From NCBI GenBank assembly GCA_030036985.1, contig JASHSD010000004.1, positions 1-6,807 on the forward strand: DNA of 6,807 nucleotides, in the 5' to 3' direction. The position numbers and the translations under genes were made by a program. The notes beneath the pieces were generated by a model. The model was given only the letters and a program-made list of their open reading frames with translations, did no database searches and had not been told where the DNA came from. Below are positions 6,653-6,807 of this stretch, in pieces; position 1 is the stretch's first letter; the number at the start of each line of letters is the position of its first letter. Source of the stretch: Bryobacteraceae bacterium. Its GTDB lineage: Bacteria > Acidobacteriota > Terriglobia > Bryobacterales > Bryobacteraceae.

Positions 6653-6670
6653 GCAGACGCTCGCGTCTGC
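6653..6670. repeat. CTCG-loop hairpin, first of a tandem pair
   Basis: GCAGACG (6653-6659) and CGTCTGC (6664-6670) form a perfect 7-pair stem with the tetraloop CTCG. One base separates it from the next hairpin, which has the same loop. The identical loops and tight spacing suggest a dispersed palindromic element, not chance. Confidence 0.6.
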
Positions 6671-6671
6671 C

Positions 6672-6697
6672 GCACCGGCACTCGTGCCGGTGCTTTT
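6672..6697 (+). terminator. CTCG-loop hairpin with T4 tail, possible intrinsic terminator
   Basis: GCACCGGCA (6672-6680) and TGCCGGTGC (6685-6693) form a perfect 9-pair GC-rich stem with loop CTCG, followed at once by TTTT (6694-6697). This fits a short Rho-independent terminator on the plus strand. It lies about 210 bases beyond the ggt stop, with only four T residues, so it could instead be a palindromic repeat. No T-run follows on the minus strand. Confidence 0.45.
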
Positions 6698-6807
6698 GGC
6701 TCGAGCATGTGAGAAATGCGGGTTAAAACGAAAACCTCTCTTCGAGAACAACCTGTCCCAATCTCGTTCCATCGACGAGACCGATCGGATTTTTCCCCGC
6801 CTCGCCC

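Larger units (their letters stand above)
6464..6807. other. Non-coding stretch after ggt
   Basis: These 344 bases hold no frame that I can support as a gene. The reading frame on the minus strand across 6554-6772 runs straight through two perfect hairpins and has no family resemblance. The contents are: a small inverted repeat around 6473-6487; an AT-rich patch at 6541-6559 with a -10-like TATATT (6548-6553) but no convincing -35; a pair CGCGGC/GCCGCG (6591-6596, 6613-6618); tandem hairpins at 6653-6693; and a pair TCTCGT/ACGAGA (6762-6767, 6775-6780) before a short T-run at the window edge. Confidence 0.6.

Noticed and set aside
6554..6772. Minus-strand 72-residue open frame in the 3' non-coding region
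   Set aside because: It reads through two perfect hairpins, has no ribosome binding site and no recognisable similarity.

Overview
The window is GC-rich bacterial chromosomal DNA with five protein-coding loci and almost no Shine-Dalgarno sequences. The gene types (CotA-like laccase, secreted PAL-type NHL propeller, YVTN propeller, YwrD-like gamma-glutamyltransferase), the weak ribosome binding sites and a short interspersed repeat whose translation reads LPRGRGSE all fit a soil Acidobacteriota genome of the Bryobacterales/Solibacter kind. That assignment is an inference from memory of such genomes, not a proof. I see no phage, plasmid, insertion sequence, CRISPR, tRNA or rRNA.

Layout. Positions 144-1810 (+) hold a Tat-exported, CotA-type multicopper oxidase. 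It is split by a one-base frameshift in a T5 run at 1058-1062, but both halves are otherwise intact. Converging on it is an elongation factor P gene (1868-2443, -) with arginine, not lysine, at the tip of its modification loop. Upstream of efp on the same strand lies a secreted six-bladed propeller (2498 to about 3754, -) that keeps every recognisable catalytic residue of animal peptidyl-alpha-hydroxyglycine alpha-amidating lyase. Its 5' end runs through an interspersed repeat, so its start codon is uncertain. A YVTN/YncE-like propeller (3861-4769, +) diverges from it and is followed on the same strand by a gamma-glutamyltransferase-like Ntn hydrolase (4823-6463, +). The last 344 bases carry no credible gene but hold several hairpins.

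How the genes fit together. No single pathway links them. The laccase and the two propellers look like extracytoplasmic proteins, EF-P is a housekeeping translation factor, and the transferase-like enzyme has no visible signal peptide. I did not find a convincing new multi-gene system. The observations most worth following are the clean frameshift in the laccase, the complete PAL catalytic set in a bacterial protein, the arginine-tipped EF-P, the repeat fused into a coding 5' end, and the CTCG-loop hairpins after ggt.
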